A stretch of 8,657 nt of DNA, taken from the NCBI GenBank assembly GCA_947367415.1, contig CANBEE010000107.1, positions 1-8,657 on the forward strand. Direction: 5' to 3'. Position numbers and translations under genes: made by a program. Below the pieces are notes generated by a model. It worked only from the letters and a program-made list of their open reading frames with translations, did no database searches and was not told the DNA's origin. Every line of letters begins with the position of its first letter. Position 1 is the stretch's first letter. Shown here piece by piece: positions 7,663 through 8,657 of this stretch. This DNA is from an uncultured Bacteroidales bacterium. Lineage in GTDB: Bacteria > Bacteroidota > Bacteroidia > Bacteroidales > Bacteroidaceae.

Positions 7663-8640
7663 CTAGAACCGGAATCCAAAGAAGAGGTGGGTGTTGACGT
7701 AGAAGTCGAAGGTGTGGATGGGGGTGTAGCTCATCCACTGCATCTGCATCGTACCTACGAAGCCGTCGAAGTAGCGTTCTACGTTCCACACGCTGCCCAG
7801 GCGGACGATGCCACCTTGGTTAAGTTTGTGACCGAAGGGAATAGTGCCATCGGTGAAGGCTATCTCGCCATAGTGGTAGAGCGAGAGGGTGTGCAGGTAG
7901 GAGGCGTGAAGCATCCAGTTGTCCGGGAGCACCCAGTTGTAGGCATAGCCGGCGCCAAGGCTCGCTGCGGTGTAGATGATGTGGCGGGCATAGTCGTAGG
8001 GAGTGTTATCATCGGTCAGCTGGGGTGGTAACTGTGCTACATCCACATCCATACGGAATCCCGTGAGCGATGCTCCAAGGATGGCACTACCAGCGCTGCG
8101 TATCTGCTTATACCGTTGAGTGAACACGGCTGGCAGGGAGAAGTGGCGCGGATTGAGCACCACGTAACCATTGGCAAGGAGTCGGCGTGTGTGACACCCG
8201 TTGAGCGGTAATTCCCATAGCGTCTCACCATCACCATTGCTGCTCATCGTATGGGTGTGCGAGGAGCTATAGGAGGCTTCGCCACCCACAATCGGGGTGT
8301 ATCCGCTGAAGCTGTATTCCGTCTCCTCGGTCTCGCCAAAGAGGCGCTTCACATCGCGGTGAATACCAGCGGTAATGCCCAGATACGATACGCTGCAGCC
8401 CGCCTTGAAGATTGGCGACGACATCAGGCTATAGCTATGGGGCGTGTCTCCTGCAGTCCATTGGGAGGTGTACTGTCCGAAAGTGGTGCCCACGTTAGGG
8501 CGTATAGTAAATCGAAAAGGATGGCGCACGGCATAGACCGTATCGGGCCTGAACACGAAACGCTTGAAGAAACCCACCTGAGCCATTACGGCGGAGGACA
8601 GCAACGATACGATAGAGAATGCGAGAAGGTACTTTTTCAT
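7663..8640 (-). CDS. Secreted beta-barrel-like protein, DUF4421 type
   Basis: This 325-residue protein starts with a clear Sec signal peptide: MKKY, a hydrophobic core, then SSAVMA with probable signal peptidase I cleavage after A20. There is no lipobox cysteine. The mature part is rich in alternating aromatic and polar residues and glycines and ends in a terminal phenylalanine (FFGFRF), as outer-membrane beta-barrels do. Segments such as KAGCSVSYLGITAGIHRDVKR (about 79-99, interrupted by no gap), NGYVVLNPRHFSLPAVF (157-173) and RSAGSAILGASL (181-192) recall DUF4421 proteins of Bacteroidetes, a family without assigned function. The likely location is the outer membrane; function is unknown. 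The ATG at 8640 is chosen because it gives the signal peptide directly; only 17 nt of upstream sequence is present, so its promoter and neighbour are out of view. It is followed by the galE promoter rather than a clear terminator. Confidence 0.8.
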   Translation of the reverse strand: MKKYLLAFSIVSLLSSAVMAQVGFFKRFVFRPDTVYAVRHPFRFTIRPNVGTTFGQYTSQWTAGDTPHSYSLMSSPIFKAGCSVSYLGITAGIHRDVKRLFGETEETEYSFSGYTPIVGGEASYSSSHTHTMSSNGDGETLWELPLNGCHTRRLLANGYVVLNPRHFSLPAVFTQRYKQIRSAGSAILGASLTGFRMDVDVAQLPPQLTDDNTPYDYARHIIYTAASLGAGYAYNWVLPDNWMLHASYLHTLSLYHYGEIAFTDGTIPFGHKLNQGGIVRLGSVWNVERYFDGFVGTMQMQWMSYTPIHTFDFYVNTHLFFGFRF

Positions 8641-8657
8641 CCGAACACCTTTTGCAC

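Noticed and set aside
7549..8031. Plus-strand open frame of 160 codons with long Val/Gly-rich stretches
   Set aside because: Mostly antisense to the DUF4421-type gene, which has a signal peptide and barrel features; the Val/Gly-rich composition is typical of a reverse-strand shadow.

Overview
The window looks like the end of a Bacteroidetes contig, most likely from a gut or oral Prevotella-type organism. The evidence is a secreted beta-barrel-like protein of the DUF4421 type, a Bacteroidetes-style AddAB helicase-nuclease pair, two promoters of the TTTG / TAnnTTTG class and moderate GC content. The genus is inferred; the phylum is better supported.

Bases 1-77 are not genomic. They are an Illumina Nextera P7/i7 adapter left on the contig end, preceded by a C-run/T-run that is probably read-through noise. 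Genomic sequence starts at about 78.

All real genes lie on the minus strand. In transcription order, from high to low coordinates, they are: a signal-peptide-bearing outer-membrane-type protein (8640-7663); galE, UDP-glucose 4-epimerase (7487-6471), with its own promoter and a strong intrinsic terminator; addA (6323-3108), with its own promoter; addB (3068-249), 39 nt after addA; and the 5' part of a membrane-protein gene (243-78), 5 nt after addB and cut off by the adapter junction. The 17 bases beyond 8640 hold nothing I can call.

AddA and AddB together form the two-nuclease recombination and repair complex that resects double-strand breaks, replacing RecBCD in many bacteria. The short spacing indicates one transcript, with the truncated membrane gene possibly on the same message. 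GalE supplies UDP-galactose, and perhaps UDP-GalNAc, for surface glycans. No functional link between galE, the DUF4421-type gene and addAB is visible.

I found no previously undescribed system. The points worth a second look are an AddB that ends without the usual C-terminal cysteine cluster, a Cys at the GalE substrate-gating position, a dyad over the galE promoter and the adapter contamination. The many plus-strand open frames are shadows of the minus-strand genes.
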